The notes: generated by a model from the letters alone, not told the origin. 64,000 nucleotides of DNA from Cryobacterium sp. M96 (GCF_002929845.1 NZ_PJJS01000047.1:1-64000), one strand, 5' to 3'; shown: positions 42,962 through 52,388, numbered from the stretch's first letter. Program-made: numbers and translations.

Positions 42962-44629
42962 CTAGGCGCGCAGCCAGACGGTGGTGTCGCCGGGGAGCGT
43001 GTTGCCGGGCAGCGGGCCGCTGGCGAGGAGGAGTTCGCCGGCAGGCAGAGGCACGGATGCCGCGCCCGTGTTCGCGACGACCGTCACCGCGCCGTTGCGC
43101 AGCGCCACGATCTCGTCAGCGTGGCCGTCCAACCACTCCACCGAGCCCAGCCCGAGGGCGTGCTCCCGGCGCAGGCCCAGGGCCAGCGTGTACAACTCGA
43201 GGGTGGAGCCGGCGACGCCGACCTGCGCGTCGCGGGCGAGGCCCGCCCACTCGTCCGGCTGCGGCAGCCAGCTCTCGGCCGAGGGGCCGAAGCCGTAGGA
43301 GGGAGCGGCGGCTTCCCAGGGGAGCGGCACGCGGCATCCGTCACGGCCGTAGCGCTCTCCGTTGGTGCGAAACCAGGTGGGGTCTTCGCGTGCGGAGTCG
43401 GGCAGGTGGATGACCTCGGGTAGACCCAGTTCCTCGCCCTGGTAGAGGTAGCTGGAGCCGGGCAGTGCGAGCATGAGCGCCGAGGCGGCCCGGGCCCGGT
43501 GCAGGCCGATCACGCTGTCGGGCAGGTCGGGCGTCGTCGGCCCGATACCGTGGCCCTGCAGGTTCTCGTGGTTGAGCGCGAGCCGGGAGGCGTGGCGCAC
43601 GACGTCGTGGTTGGAGAGCACCCAGGTGCTCGGGGCACCAACTGCGCCGAACGCAGCGAGGGAATCGTCGATGACGCGGCGGAGGGCCGGGCCGGCCCAA
43701 GCCGTCTCGAGGTAGGCGAAGTTGAAGGCCTGGTGCATCTCGTCGGGGCGCACCCACTCGGCGACGTGGCTGAGCGGATCGACCCAGGCCTCGGCCGCGA
43801 GGATGCGGTCGCCCGGGTACTCGTCGAGGATGAGGCGCCAGTCGCGGTAGATCTCGTGTACACCGTTCTGGGCCCAGTAGGGCGCGGTTTCGGGCCACTC
43901 GGTGATGATGCCTGACCCCTCCGTCGAGGCACCGCCCATGCTGCCGCCCGCGACCGGAGGCGTGTAGTCGGGAAGACCGGTCGCTTTGATCATGCCGTGC
44001 GCGACGTCCACCCGAAAACCGTCCGCCCCGCGGTCGAGCCAGAACCGGAGCACATCGCGGAATTGCGCCTTCACCCATTCGTTGTCCCAGTCGAAGTCGG
44101 GTTGTGTGGTGTCGAAGAGGTGCAGGTACCACTGGCCGGGAGTGCCGTCCGGGTTCGTGACGCGGGTCCAGGCATTGCCGCCGAAGACGGAATCCCAGTT
44201 GTTCGGGGGAAGGTCGCCGTGTTCGCCCTGGCCATCACGGAAGATGTAATGCGCGCGCTCCTCACTGCCCTCGGCGGCGGCGAGGGCAGCTTTGAACCAC
44301 GGATGCTCACTTGAGGAGTGGTTTGGCACAAGGTCAACGATCACGCGGATGCCCAGCTCGTGTGCCGTGTGCTGCAGGGTGTCGAAGTCATCGAGCGTGC
44401 CGAAGAGAGGGTCGACATCGCAATAATCGGCCACGTCGTAACCAGCGTCGTTCTGCGGTGACGTGTAGAACGGCGAGAGCCAGATGGCGTCTATCCCGAG
44501 AGCCCGGAGAGCAGGGAGACGATTGGTGATGCCGATTAGATCGCCCATCCCGTCACCGTTGGCGTCCGCAAAGGACCGAGGATAGATCTGATAGATAACT
44601 GCGGTTCGCCACCACTCTGAGCCTGTCAT
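42962..44629 (-). CDS. GH13 alpha-glucosidase (oligo-1,6-glucosidase type)
   Basis: A 555-residue cytosolic GH13 enzyme that releases glucose from imported malto-oligosaccharides. Conserved regions: DLVPNHSS, GFRVDVAHGM (nucleophile D208), ILAAEAW (acid/base E280) and LSNHDVVRH (transition-state Asp near 343). Calcium-site-like DANGDGMGDL near residue 22 fits the oligo-1,6-glucosidase group. It is divergent from malE and shares its LacI-operator region. Confidence 0.94.
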   Translation of the reverse strand: MTGSEWWRTAVIYQIYPRSFADANGDGMGDLIGITNRLPALRALGIDAIWLSPFYTSPQNDAGYDVADYCDVDPLFGTLDDFDTLQHTAHELGIRVIVDLVPNHSSSEHPWFKAALAAAEGSEERAHYIFRDGQGEHGDLPPNNWDSVFGGNAWTRVTNPDGTPGQWYLHLFDTTQPDFDWDNEWVKAQFRDVLRFWLDRGADGFRVDVAHGMIKATGLPDYTPPVAGGSMGGASTEGSGIITEWPETAPYWAQNGVHEIYRDWRLILDEYPGDRILAAEAWVDPLSHVAEWVRPDEMHQAFNFAYLETAWAGPALRRVIDDSLAAFGAVGAPSTWVLSNHDVVRHASRLALNHENLQGHGIGPTTPDLPDSVIGLHRARAASALMLALPGSSYLYQGEELGLPEVIHLPDSAREDPTWFRTNGERYGRDGCRVPLPWEAAAPSYGFGPSAESWLPQPDEWAGLARDAQVGVAGSTLELYTLALGLRREHALGLGSVEWLDGHADEIVALRNGAVTVVANTGAASVPLPAGELLLASGPLPGNTLPGDTTVWLRA

Positions 44630-44660
44630 GAAAAGAAACCCTACGGCATTCTCGTGACTA

Positions 44661-44674
44661 TGGAAGCGCTTGCA
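44661..44674. promoter_or_regulatory. LacI-type operator upstream of the alpha-glucosidase gene
   Basis: TGGAAGCGCTTGCA has the near-palindromic LacI/GalR core with central CG. It lies 32-45 bp upstream of the GH13 start codon on the minus strand, where a -10-like CATAGT is adjacent. Confidence 0.7.
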
Positions 44675-44727
44675 GGCCTGCGGGCTAAGCGCATCACCTG
44701 CTCAAGATTCAGATCCGGCTATTTCAG

Positions 44728-44756
44728 TTGTCAATGGTTCCGATACTTGCTATAAA
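44728..44756 (+). promoter_or_regulatory. Promoter of malEFG
   Basis: TTGTCA (44728-44733), 17 nt, TATAAA (44751-44756): the best sigma-70 type promoter in the window. The operator begins at the next base. Confidence 0.82.
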
Positions 44757-44770
44757 TGTAAACGCTTGCA
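44757..44770. promoter_or_regulatory. LacI-type operator over the malE transcription start
   Basis: TGTAAACGCTTGCA directly follows the -10 box and so covers the start point. Binding there would block transcription of malEFG. It shares the CGCTTGCA half with the site at 44661. Confidence 0.82.
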
Positions 44771-44802
44771 TAAATTTTCAATGTCCTGAGAAAGGCACAC
44801 CA

Positions 44803-46041
44803 ATGATGGTGAACATGAAAGGTCTCGTCGCTGCCGGCGCAGTAGTGGTCGCAGCGTCCCTCGCATTGTCCGGATGCTCCGGCGGGGCCTCTCCGCAGGG
44901 TGGCGAGGGCGATAAAGCCGCCGCCAACACCTTGACGGTTTGGGTCGATGCTGACCGCGGCACGGTCCTCAAAGACGCGGCGGCGGCATTCACGAAGGAA
45001 TCCGGCGTCAAGGTAAAACTCATCCAGAAGGACTTCCCCAAGATCCAGGAAGAGTTCATCGCCCAGGTTCCGACCGGCAAGGGCCCCGACATCACGATCG
45101 GCGCCCACGACTGGATCGGGAACCTCGTCTCGAACGGCGTGCTCAAGCCCGTCGAACTCGGCGATACGACCGCTGACTTCCAGCCGGTCGCCGTCACCGC
45201 GATGACCTTCGAGGGCAAGACCTACGGTGTCCCCTACTCGATCGAGAACATCGCCCTCCTCCGCAACACGGCCCTGGCGCCGACCGCGCCGGCGACGTAC
45301 GCGGACATGGTCGCCGCCGGCACCGCCGCCGGCACTGAGTTCCCGTTCCTCGTGCCCGTTGGACCGGAATCGGACCCGTATCACCTGTACCCGTTCCAGA
45401 CCTCGTTCGGCGCCCCCGTGTTCGGCACCAACTCCGACGGCAGCTACAACGCCGAAGACCTCTCGATCGGCAACGCCGGTGGAGAGGCCTACGCGGCCTG
45501 GCTCGCATCCGAAGGCGCCGCAGGGCACCTCAGCGTGAACATCACCAACGACATCGCCAAAGAGAAGTTCAACGCCGGCGCATCGCCGTTCTTCCTCTCC
45601 GGTCCGTGGAATGTCCCGGATGCCCAGAAGGCCGGCATCGACGTCGCGATCGACCCGATCCCGACCGCCAGCAGCAACCCTGCCCAGCCGTTTGTCGGCG
45701 TGCAGGGCTTCTTCGTGAGTGCGAAGACCAAGAACGCTCTCGCTGCCAATGAGTTCCTGGTGAACTACATCGGCTCCGAAGAGGTGCAGACCGCGCTCTA
45801 CGAGGTCGGCGGGCGCCCGCCCGCGCTGACCAGCGCCTTCGAGGCAGCTGCCGCCGACCCGATCACCGCCGGTTTCGGTACGGTCGGAGCAACCGCCGTT
45901 CCGATGCCGAACATCCCGCAAATGGGCAAGGTCTGGCAGTTCTGGGGCGTCACCGAGGCCGCGATCATCGCGGGCGAGGGTGACCCGGCAGCGCTGTGGC
46001 AGAAGATGACCGGCGAAATCCAGGGCGCCATCGCGAAGTAA
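44803..46041 (+). CDS. malE: Maltose/maltodextrin ABC transporter substrate-binding lipoprotein
   Basis: A 412-residue exported lipoprotein with signal peptide and lipobox ending LALSGC, then an extracellular solute-binding family 1 fold (LTVWVDADRGTVLKDAAAAF, GPDITIGAHDWIGNL, VGVQGFFVSAKTKN). The ATG at 44803 has AAAGG 7 nt upstream. Nearby malF, malG and two GH13 enzymes support maltodextrin as substrate. Confidence 0.94.
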   Translation: MMVNMKGLVAAGAVVVAASLALSGCSGGASPQGGEGDKAAANTLTVWVDADRGTVLKDAAAAFTKESGVKVKLIQKDFPKIQEEFIAQVPTGKGPDITIGAHDWIGNLVSNGVLKPVELGDTTADFQPVAVTAMTFEGKTYGVPYSIENIALLRNTALAPTAPATYADMVAAGTAAGTEFPFLVPVGPESDPYHLYPFQTSFGAPVFGTNSDGSYNAEDLSIGNAGGEAYAAWLASEGAAGHLSVNITNDIAKEKFNAGASPFFLSGPWNVPDAQKAGIDVAIDPIPTASSNPAQPFVGVQGFFVSAKTKNALAANEFLVNYIGSEEVQTALYEVGGRPPALTSAFEAAAADPITAGFGTVGATAVPMPNIPQMGKVWQFWGVTEAAIIAGEGDPAALWQKMTGEIQGAIAK

Positions 46042-46046
46042 CACCG

Positions 46047-46077
46047 TGTGCCCGGCTTCATCAGGGGGCCGGGCACA
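46047..46077 (+). terminator. Stem-loop between malE and malF
   Basis: TGTGCCCGGC and GCCGGGCACA make a perfect 10-bp stem with an 11-nt loop, without a T run. In binding-protein operons such a hairpin usually protects or partly terminates the malE transcript so that the binding protein is made in excess. Confidence 0.7.
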
Positions 46078-46137
46078 GCGTGCTCCCTCACCGCACATCA
46101 GGCAAGGTTGCCGGCAGGCGCCAGAGAACGGACGAAG

Positions 46138-47775
46138 ATGCCCACCCCACGAACAGGTCGCGATCGCACCGCGCGCGACAACTCGCTGGTCACCCAGTGG
46201 AGGCAATCCAAGCGGGCGGGACGAATTGCCGAGGCGGCGTCCGTCGGGATCAAGATTCTCCTGGTGAAAATTCTGCTCCTCGGTATCGTCGACGCAATCA
46301 GCGTCTACGCTCTCTTCGTGCTCTTCCTGAAACAGGACTGGGTCATCTTCGGACTCGTTCTGGCAGTCACCCTGATCGTCAACTGGATCTACTTCAGCAA
46401 AAACGCTCTGCCGGCCAAGTACCTCACCCCCGGCCTGATCTTCCTCGTGATCTTCCAGATCTTTGTTGTGGGCTATTCCGGCTACATCGCGTTCACGAAC
46501 TACGGCACCGGGCACAACAGCACCAGGGCGGACGCGGTCGCATCACTCATCGCCTCCGCGCAGCAACGAGTGCCGGACTCGGTCGCGTATGACATCACCG
46601 TGATCGAGCAACTGGGTGCCTACAGCCTCCTCGTCACCGACCCTGACGGCCGGATCAGCGTCGGCGGCACCGACGCGCCCCTGCGTGAAGTCACCGATGC
46701 CGAGACGGATGCCGACGGCGTCGCCACCGCACTTCCCGGCTACACCTCGCTCAAGTTCAGCGACATCGCTGCCAATCAAGAGGTCATCGCGGCCCTCTCG
46801 GTGCCGCTCACCGACGACCCGAACGAGGGGGTGCTCCGCACCCCGGACGGCTCAAAGGCCTATCTCGACCTGTCCGATCTGGTCTACGACGAGGCCGCGA
46901 GAACGATGACGAACACCACGACGAACGTCGTCTACGCCGAGGACGGCACGGTCGGAGCGTTCGCCGCGGAGGACGGTACCGAACTGCGCCCCGGCTGGAA
47001 AGTTGAGGTCGGATTCGATAACTTTGCCCGTGCGTTCGGCACGGAATCCATTCGGGGGCCGCTGATCAACGTGACCCTGTGGACCTTTGCCTTCGCTTTC
47101 CTTTCTGTCGCCACCACGTTCGCGCTCGGGCTCTTTCTGGCGCTGGTCTTCAATGACCTGCGGATGCGCGGACGCAACGTCTACCGCGTCGTCTTGATTC
47201 TTCCCTACGCGTTCCCGGCATTCCTGTCCGCGCTGGTCTGGGCTGGGCTGCTCAACCCGCAGTTCGGCTTCGTCAACCAGGTGCTGTTCGGCGGGGCGGA
47301 AATACCCTGGCTCACAAACGAGTGGCTGGCCAAATTCAGCATCATCTTCGTGAACCTGTGGCTCGGCTTTCCCTACATGTTCCTGGTCTGCACGGGTGCT
47401 CTTCAGTCGATTCCCGGCGAGTTGCAGGAGGCAGCAACGGTCGACGGGGCGCGGCCCTGGCAGGTGTTCCGGCTGATCAAGCTTCCGCTGCTGCTCGTGT
47501 CGGTGGCCCCGCTGCTCATCTCGTCGTTCGCGTTCAACTTCAACAACTTCAACCTCATCTACATGCTCACCAATGGCGGGCCGAGAGACGTTACCGCGGG
47601 AGTGAATGTCGGTGCGACCGACATCCTCATCTCGATGGTCTACAAGGTCGCCTTCGTCGGTGCGAACCGCGACTACGGATTGGCGAGTGCGTTCTCCATC
47701 ATCATTTTCCTGCTGGTCGCGATCGTGTCGATCATCAGCTTTAGGCAGACCAAGGCACTAGAGGAGCTGAACTGA
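46138..47775 (+). CDS. malF: Maltose/maltodextrin ABC transporter permease MalF
   Basis: A 545-residue membrane protein. Three N-terminal helices are followed by a large extracytoplasmic domain (about residues 130-290, rich in Asp/Thr), as in MalF P2 loops, then the five-helix permease core with the EAA motif EAATVDGARPWQVFRLIKLP that contacts the ATPase. No ATPase gene is present here, so a shared MsiK-type ATPase is likely. Confidence 0.94.
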   Translation: MPTPRTGRDRTARDNSLVTQWRQSKRAGRIAEAASVGIKILLVKILLLGIVDAISVYALFVLFLKQDWVIFGLVLAVTLIVNWIYFSKNALPAKYLTPGLIFLVIFQIFVVGYSGYIAFTNYGTGHNSTRADAVASLIASAQQRVPDSVAYDITVIEQLGAYSLLVTDPDGRISVGGTDAPLREVTDAETDADGVATALPGYTSLKFSDIAANQEVIAALSVPLTDDPNEGVLRTPDGSKAYLDLSDLVYDEAARTMTNTTTNVVYAEDGTVGAFAAEDGTELRPGWKVEVGFDNFARAFGTESIRGPLINVTLWTFAFAFLSVATTFALGLFLALVFNDLRMRGRNVYRVVLILPYAFPAFLSALVWAGLLNPQFGFVNQVLFGGAEIPWLTNEWLAKFSIIFVNLWLGFPYMFLVCTGALQSIPGELQEAATVDGARPWQVFRLIKLPLLLVSVAPLLISSFAFNFNNFNLIYMLTNGGPRDVTAGVNVGATDILISMVYKVAFVGANRDYGLASAFSIIIFLLVAIVSIISFRQTKALEELN

Positions 47776-47776
47776 C

Positions 47777-48685
47777 ATGCAGGTCAACAATCGGGAGACT
47801 AGCGACCGCATCGTCGTGAGAAATTCGTCATTCCAGTTCAAGCGCTGGTTCAAAGCAACGGGATGGCGCCACCTGATCGGCGTGTTCATGGCCGTGTTCT
47901 CGGCGTTCCCCCTTGTCTACGTGCTCTCGGCAGCGTTGCAACCCGGTGGCACCCTGATCACCGCAAATGGGCTATTCAGCGAGGTGAGCCTCGGCAGCTT
48001 TGTGACGCTCTTCAACCTGCCCCAACAGCCATACGCCGCCTGGTACGGCAATACCCTGATCATCGGAGTGATCACCTCGATCGGCACGGTTTTTTTGGGG
48101 GCCCTTGCGGCATATTCCTTCTCCCGGATGCGTTTTTTCGGTCGCCGGGGGGGACTGCTCACGCTCGTACTGTTGCAGATGTTTCCCCAACTGTTGGCTG
48201 TCGTCGCGATATTCCTTCTGCTCAACGGCATCTCTGATATCTTCCCGGCGATCGGACTGGACTCGCAGGTCGGCCTGATCATGGTCTACCTCGGCGGGGC
48301 TCTTGGGGTGAACACCTACCTGATGTACGGATTTTTCAACACGATTCCCGCTTCGATCGACGAGGCCGCCAAGTTGGACGGTGCTGGTCACGCTCGCATC
48401 TTCTTCACGATCATCCTGCGACTGGTCGCACCCATTTTGGCGGTCGTCGGTCTCCTCTCTTTCATCGGCACGACGAACGAGTTCGTCATCGCGAGCATCG
48501 TGCTGATCAGCCCCGAGAATCAGACCCTCGCGGTGGGCCTCTACCAGTTCGTGTCTCAGAAATTCTCCACCAACTACTCGGTCTTCGCGGCCGGCGCCGT
48601 GCTCGCGGCCCTGCCCGTGATGGCCCTGTTCCTCTGGCTGCAGAAGTACATCGTCGGTGGCCTGACCGCCGGATCGGTGAAGTAG
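47777..48685 (+). CDS. malG: Maltose/maltodextrin ABC transporter permease MalG
   Basis: A 302-residue permease with six helices and the EAA loop DEAAKLDGAGHARIFF. It follows malF by 1 bp and ends 7 bp before the GH13 gene. Confidence 0.95.
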   Translation: MQVNNRETSDRIVVRNSSFQFKRWFKATGWRHLIGVFMAVFSAFPLVYVLSAALQPGGTLITANGLFSEVSLGSFVTLFNLPQQPYAAWYGNTLIIGVITSIGTVFLGALAAYSFSRMRFFGRRGGLLTLVLLQMFPQLLAVVAIFLLLNGISDIFPAIGLDSQVGLIMVYLGGALGVNTYLMYGFFNTIPASIDEAAKLDGAGHARIFFTIILRLVAPILAVVGLLSFIGTTNEFVIASIVLISPENQTLAVGLYQFVSQKFSTNYSVFAAGAVLAALPVMALFLWLQKYIVGGLTAGSVK

Positions 48686-48692
48686 GGCGCGC

Positions 48693-50564
48693 ATGCTCCC
48701 GCACCACGACGGGTCGGCCCTGTACGTCTCGGACCAGGCGCCGCGGCCGGGCGACACGGTCGGCGTGCGGGTGCGGGTGCGGGTGCCGGAGGCATGGGGC
48801 GCCGTCGCATCCGTGCACGTGCGTTCGACGCCCGACCGGGAACCGCGCTTCCACGACGCCCGCCTACTCGGCGCGGCGGAGGGCTGGCGGTGGTGGGAGG
48901 CCGAGGTCGAGATCCTGAACCCGGTCAACGGCTACCGGTTCCTGATCAACCGGGCCGACGGCGGGCACTGGTGGCTGAACGCCGCCGGGGTGCATTCCTT
49001 CGAGACCGTCGACGCGGAGGACTTCAAGCTGCTCAGCCATCCGGCACCGCCGGACTGGGTCGCGTCGACCGTGATGTACCAGATCTTCCCGGATCGTTTC
49101 GGGCGTTCCACGGCCGCCGCGCTGCGCGAGAAGCCGACCTGGGCCGTGCCCGCGGCGTGGGGTGACCCGGTAGCGGCGGAGCAACCGGCCCGTTCGCACC
49201 AGTTCTACGGTGGGGACCTCGACGGCATCGTCCTGCACCTGGACCACCTCGAACGGCTCGGCGTCACCCTGCTCTACCTGACACCCGTGTTCCCGGCCGG
49301 CTCGAGCCACCGCTACGACGCGCGGAGCTTCGACGTGGTCGACCCGGCACTGGGCGGCGACGCTGCCCTCGTGCGGCTGGTCGAGGCTGCCCACGAGCGG
49401 GGCTTCAAGGTGATCGGCGACCTCACCTCGAACCACTCCGGCAACCGGCACGAGTGGTTCCGGGCGGCGCACCGTGCCCCGGATGCCGTCGAGAGCGCCT
49501 TCTACTACTGGCTCGACGACCGGCACGAGGACTACGCGTCCTGGCTCGGCGTACCCAGCCTGCCGAAGTTCAACTGGACCTCGATCGAGCTGCGCCGCCG
49601 GTTCATCGAGGGCCCGCAGTCGGTGGTGGCGAAGTGGCTGCGGGCCCCCTACCACCTCGACGGCTGGCGCATCGATGTGGCGAACATGACCGGCCGCCTG
49701 CAGGGGGAGGACCTGAACGCCCTGGTGCGGCAGACCATCCGCCGCACCATGATCGCGGAGAACCCCGACACCATCCTGCTCGGCGAATCGACCAATGATG
49801 CCTCGGACGACTTCCAGGGCGACGGCTGGCACGGCGCGATGACCTATACGACCTTCACCCGACCGGTGTGGAGCTGGCTCTCGAAGCCGCACAGCCCCTC
49901 GACATTCTTCGGGCTGCCCTACGGCACCATCCCGCTGACCGACGGGCGGGCGTTCGTGGACGCCCACCTCCGGTTCACGGCCGGCTACCCCTGGCGCACT
50001 CGCCTGGCTACAATGAACGCCCTCGACACGCACGACACTCCAAGGTTCCGCACCCATGCGATCGACGGGGGAGTGGCCGTCGCCTTCGGGCTGAGCGCGA
50101 CCCTGCCGGGCATCCCGGTGGTCTTCGCCGGCGACGAATTCGGCCTGGCCGGCGACGACGGCGAGGGCTCGCGCACGCCCATGCCGTGGGATACGGCGGG
50201 TGACTCCGAGGTGGCGGCCACAATCGACCTGTACGCGGCGCTGATCCGCTTGCGCACCGCCCACCCGGCCCTGAACGGCGGCGGGATGCGCTGGGTGCAC
50301 GTGGGTGCGGATGTGCTCGTCTACGTGCGCGAGTGTGCGGAGGAGTCGGTGCTGTTGGTCGCGGCCCGCGCCGCGTGCGCGGTGACACTGCCGCTCGGGT
50401 CCGTGGCGGGGGAGCCGACCCGGCTCCTGGGCGACGCCGCCGTCAGCGTGGCGGGCAGGCGCATCCGTCTGGAAACGGACGGGCCGAGCTTCACCGCGTG
50501 GGCGCTGCCGGGGGTTTCGGTGCCCGATTCCACCCCACGGTCATCGAGCCGGCCGACTTGGTGA
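48693..50564 (+). CDS. GH13 maltodextrin-degrading enzyme (neopullulanase/cyclomaltodextrinase-like)
   Basis: A 623-residue glycosidase with an N-terminal beta-sandwich (about 1-115) and a GH13 barrel: YQIFPDRFGRS, GDLTSNHSGNRHEWF, GWRIDVANMTG (nucleophile near residue 328), ILLGEST (acid/base near 365) and DTHDTPR. The N-domain plus YQIFPDRF pattern fits enzymes acting on cyclic or branched maltodextrins inside the cell. It ends the malEFG operon. Confidence 0.92.
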   Translation: MLPHHDGSALYVSDQAPRPGDTVGVRVRVRVPEAWGAVASVHVRSTPDREPRFHDARLLGAAEGWRWWEAEVEILNPVNGYRFLINRADGGHWWLNAAGVHSFETVDAEDFKLLSHPAPPDWVASTVMYQIFPDRFGRSTAAALREKPTWAVPAAWGDPVAAEQPARSHQFYGGDLDGIVLHLDHLERLGVTLLYLTPVFPAGSSHRYDARSFDVVDPALGGDAALVRLVEAAHERGFKVIGDLTSNHSGNRHEWFRAAHRAPDAVESAFYYWLDDRHEDYASWLGVPSLPKFNWTSIELRRRFIEGPQSVVAKWLRAPYHLDGWRIDVANMTGRLQGEDLNALVRQTIRRTMIAENPDTILLGESTNDASDDFQGDGWHGAMTYTTFTRPVWSWLSKPHSPSTFFGLPYGTIPLTDGRAFVDAHLRFTAGYPWRTRLATMNALDTHDTPRFRTHAIDGGVAVAFGLSATLPGIPVVFAGDEFGLAGDDGEGSRTPMPWDTAGDSEVAATIDLYAALIRLRTAHPALNGGGMRWVHVGADVLVYVRECAEESVLLVAARAACAVTLPLGSVAGEPTRLLGDAAVSVAGRRIRLETDGPSFTAWALPGVSVPDSTPRSSSRPTW

Positions 50565-50618
50565 TAATATTTACCGGTTGCCGAAATTTGGCTTGGTTTT
50601 CGTTCACACGGATGCTTC

Positions 50619-50690
<72 letters not shown>

Positions 50691-50723
50691 CTGGCTTGGA
50701 AGCTCTTGCAGCCGACAGGTCGT

Positions 50724-50797
50724 GGCGGGGTAGCTCAGTTGGTTAGAGCACACGGCTCATAATCGTGGTGTCGCGGGTTCAATTCCCGCTCCCGCTA
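50724..50797 (+). tRNA. tRNA-Met (CAT), elongator type
   Basis: Acceptor GGCGGGG with TCCCGCT (G-U at both ends), D arm AGCTCAGTTGGTTAGAGCA, anticodon loop CTCATAA, T arm GCGGGTTCAATTCCCGC. The anticodon stem lacks the three G-C pairs of an initiator. The sequence after it is unlike the preceding core genes. Confidence 0.93.
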
Positions 50798-50802
50798 CAC
50801 AT

Positions 50803-50849
50803 AAAGGCCCTTTGACCAGGAATTCTGTCGGTCACTGGGCCTTTCTTTT
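50803..50849 (+). terminator. Terminator after the tRNA pair
   Basis: AAAGGCCC pairs with GGGCCTTT, with an inner GACC/GGTC pairing, followed by CTTTTT. Confidence 0.85.
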
Positions 50850-51149
50850 TGATCCGATGCCACCCAGCTCTGCTCTAGACTGAGTTTCGGGCAATGCTTC
50901 GTTGCGCGTCCAATCGGTCCCGCTTCTCGCAACATTTCGGTGAGGGACGGCCAGGAACTTGCCGAGCGACCACTGAAACGCATGTGAGCGGGATTTCCTT
51001 ACGGATGGGCCAAATGCGACTCCTGCCAGAGTAGGCCGCGCAGTCCGGTTCCGAGGGGGAGGTGCCGTCGGAGTTTCCCCTAGGACGCTCCCGCCGGGGT
51101 GCCGGCACCCCAACCATATTGACCCCTGAAATCTACATCGCCAGGGGCC

Positions 51150-51600
51150 GGTGAGAGGGCGGTCGAGAGCAGGGTGTATGGGAGCGCCGACGGGTGCCTC
51201 TTCGTAGATTTCGACCTGACCGGCGAATTCCAGCTCGACCTGAGCGACGCCCTCGCACAGCGTGATTTCACCCATCGTGAACGAAGTCGTTCCGTGCGGG
51301 ATGGGCTCCACGCCGCCGATGTCCCAGAGCACGATTTGGAATCGCCCGGTATCCGGGTAGTCGCGCCCAAGATTCAGGAAGGCATCGTCGTTCGAGTTGC
51401 CGCTACCGGCTAGCGGTCCGCACACATGCATGAGTCATGCCGGCATAGTTGCCAGCCTCGTTCCTCGCGAAACCGCTCCCGGGCTGGTTCTCCACGGTGG
51501 AGGCGTCGACCAGTGACCCGGCAGTGCCGTCCGAGCAAAGGCCGTCCTCGCTCAGAAGAGCGATGGCCTCTCGTCCGATGTACTGCGTCCAAGAGTCGCA
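51150..51600 (-). pseudogene. Remnant of an OB-fold-like protein gene
   Basis: On the minus strand two frames together give a protein-like text: NEAGNYAGM in one frame, then VCGPLAGSGNSNDDAF, LGRDYPDTGRFQIVLWD and EGVAQVELEFAGQVEIYEE in another, with the switch near 51430. The second block resembles OB-fold-like domains of actinobacterial exported or mobile-element proteins, by my recollection only. The 5' part is cut near 51600 where the SSB remnant begins. Sequence 50850-51150 shows no gene I can support. Confidence 0.5.
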
Positions 51601-51604
51601 GGTC

Positions 51605-51841
51605 TCAGGGCACGAAGCTGGCGCCCTTCGCGAACCGGGCGACCGCGCGGTCGGCGGTGGCGCGGTAGGCGACGAGGTCGTGGAAGCTCGGCTCGAGCAT
51701 GGTGAAGTCGCCGCTTTCTTCGCGGCGGAAGTGCGGCTGTCGGATTCGCACGTAGAAGCGGGTGTCGCCGCTCTCGGTGACGGATTGCTGTGGCTCCGAG
51801 GCGATGAAACCTGACAGGGAGTGTTGGGTGAGAAGTGCCAT
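51605..51841 (-). pseudogene. Truncated single-stranded DNA-binding protein (mobile-element type)
   Basis: From the ATG at 51841 (AGGAGG 9 nt upstream) the frame encodes 78 residues, LSGFIASEPQQ, TRFYVRIRQPHFRREESGDFT, TFHDLVAYRATADRA-like text ending RFAKGASFVP. It matches the N-terminal half of SSB-like proteins found on plasmids and integrative elements of Microbacteriaceae, but stops where the OB fold should continue, right at the junction with the next remnant. Confidence 0.62.
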
Positions 51842-52303
51842 GGGACTTGACCTCCTGTGATCGGGCGGATCCTCGTGATTTGCGCTCACTACGAGGTGCG
51901 CCGCACACACCTGTTGCGCGATTGGACCCTGCAAGGCGTTCCTGCGCCGTATCCGCATAAATCGTTTGACAAAGCAAAGAGAAATCAAGTCACTCCGCTT
52001 GGCTGACCGGGTGATCCGCGGGCTTGTCGTGAGTCGGCGCGCGCATCAGCGGTCCGCTGTCTGCTCGGTTCGCGGGTAGCCCCTGAGCACTGGGGCGTGC
52101 GTTCCACCTTCACCGCCTTGCGACGAAAAACTGGAGGGGCTGCGCGGAGCATGATCGCGACGCGGCGGCTCGAGCGCTGCGATGAGCGCATTCTTGGCGC
52201 GTGCTTCTCTCATCGCGCGCTGGGACTGGCTTTCAGAGGCTGCTGAGGCGGTACGCGGATCTGCTTTGCCGCCAATCCGTCATGGGAGAAACCATAGAAA
52301 CTC

Positions 52304-52332
52304 TTGACATTATCGGTTCAAAAAAGTGTAAC
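52304..52332 (+). promoter_or_regulatory. Promoter of murR-murQ
   Basis: TTGACA (52304-52309), 17 nt, TGTAAC (52327-52332). Confidence 0.75.
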
Positions 52333-52341
52333 TTTGTTACA
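52327..52341. promoter_or_regulatory. Palindrome overlapping the murR -10 box
   Basis: TGTAAC, TTT, GTTACA: a perfect 6-bp inverted repeat over the -10 element. It is a natural operator for autorepression by MurR. Confidence 0.6.
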
Positions 52342-52388
52342 GGCTCGGGATGGCCCCGAGACTGCAACCCGAGGGGAGGAGGGCGCCC

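Larger units (their letters stand above)
51842..52388. other. Gap between the SSB remnant and murR
   Basis: No convincing gene. It has an AT-rich patch near 51955-51995, possible promoter of the SSB remnant, and the murR promoter near 52304-52341. Confidence 0.5.

Noticed and set aside
50724-50797. Direct repeat of the tRNA-Met 3' end as a right attachment site
   Set aside because: No second copy of GGGTTCAATTCCCGC was seen in the window.
51985-52191. A 68-codon minus-strand frame before murR
   Set aside because: No ribosome site, no family resemblance and biased Arg/Ser/Ala content.
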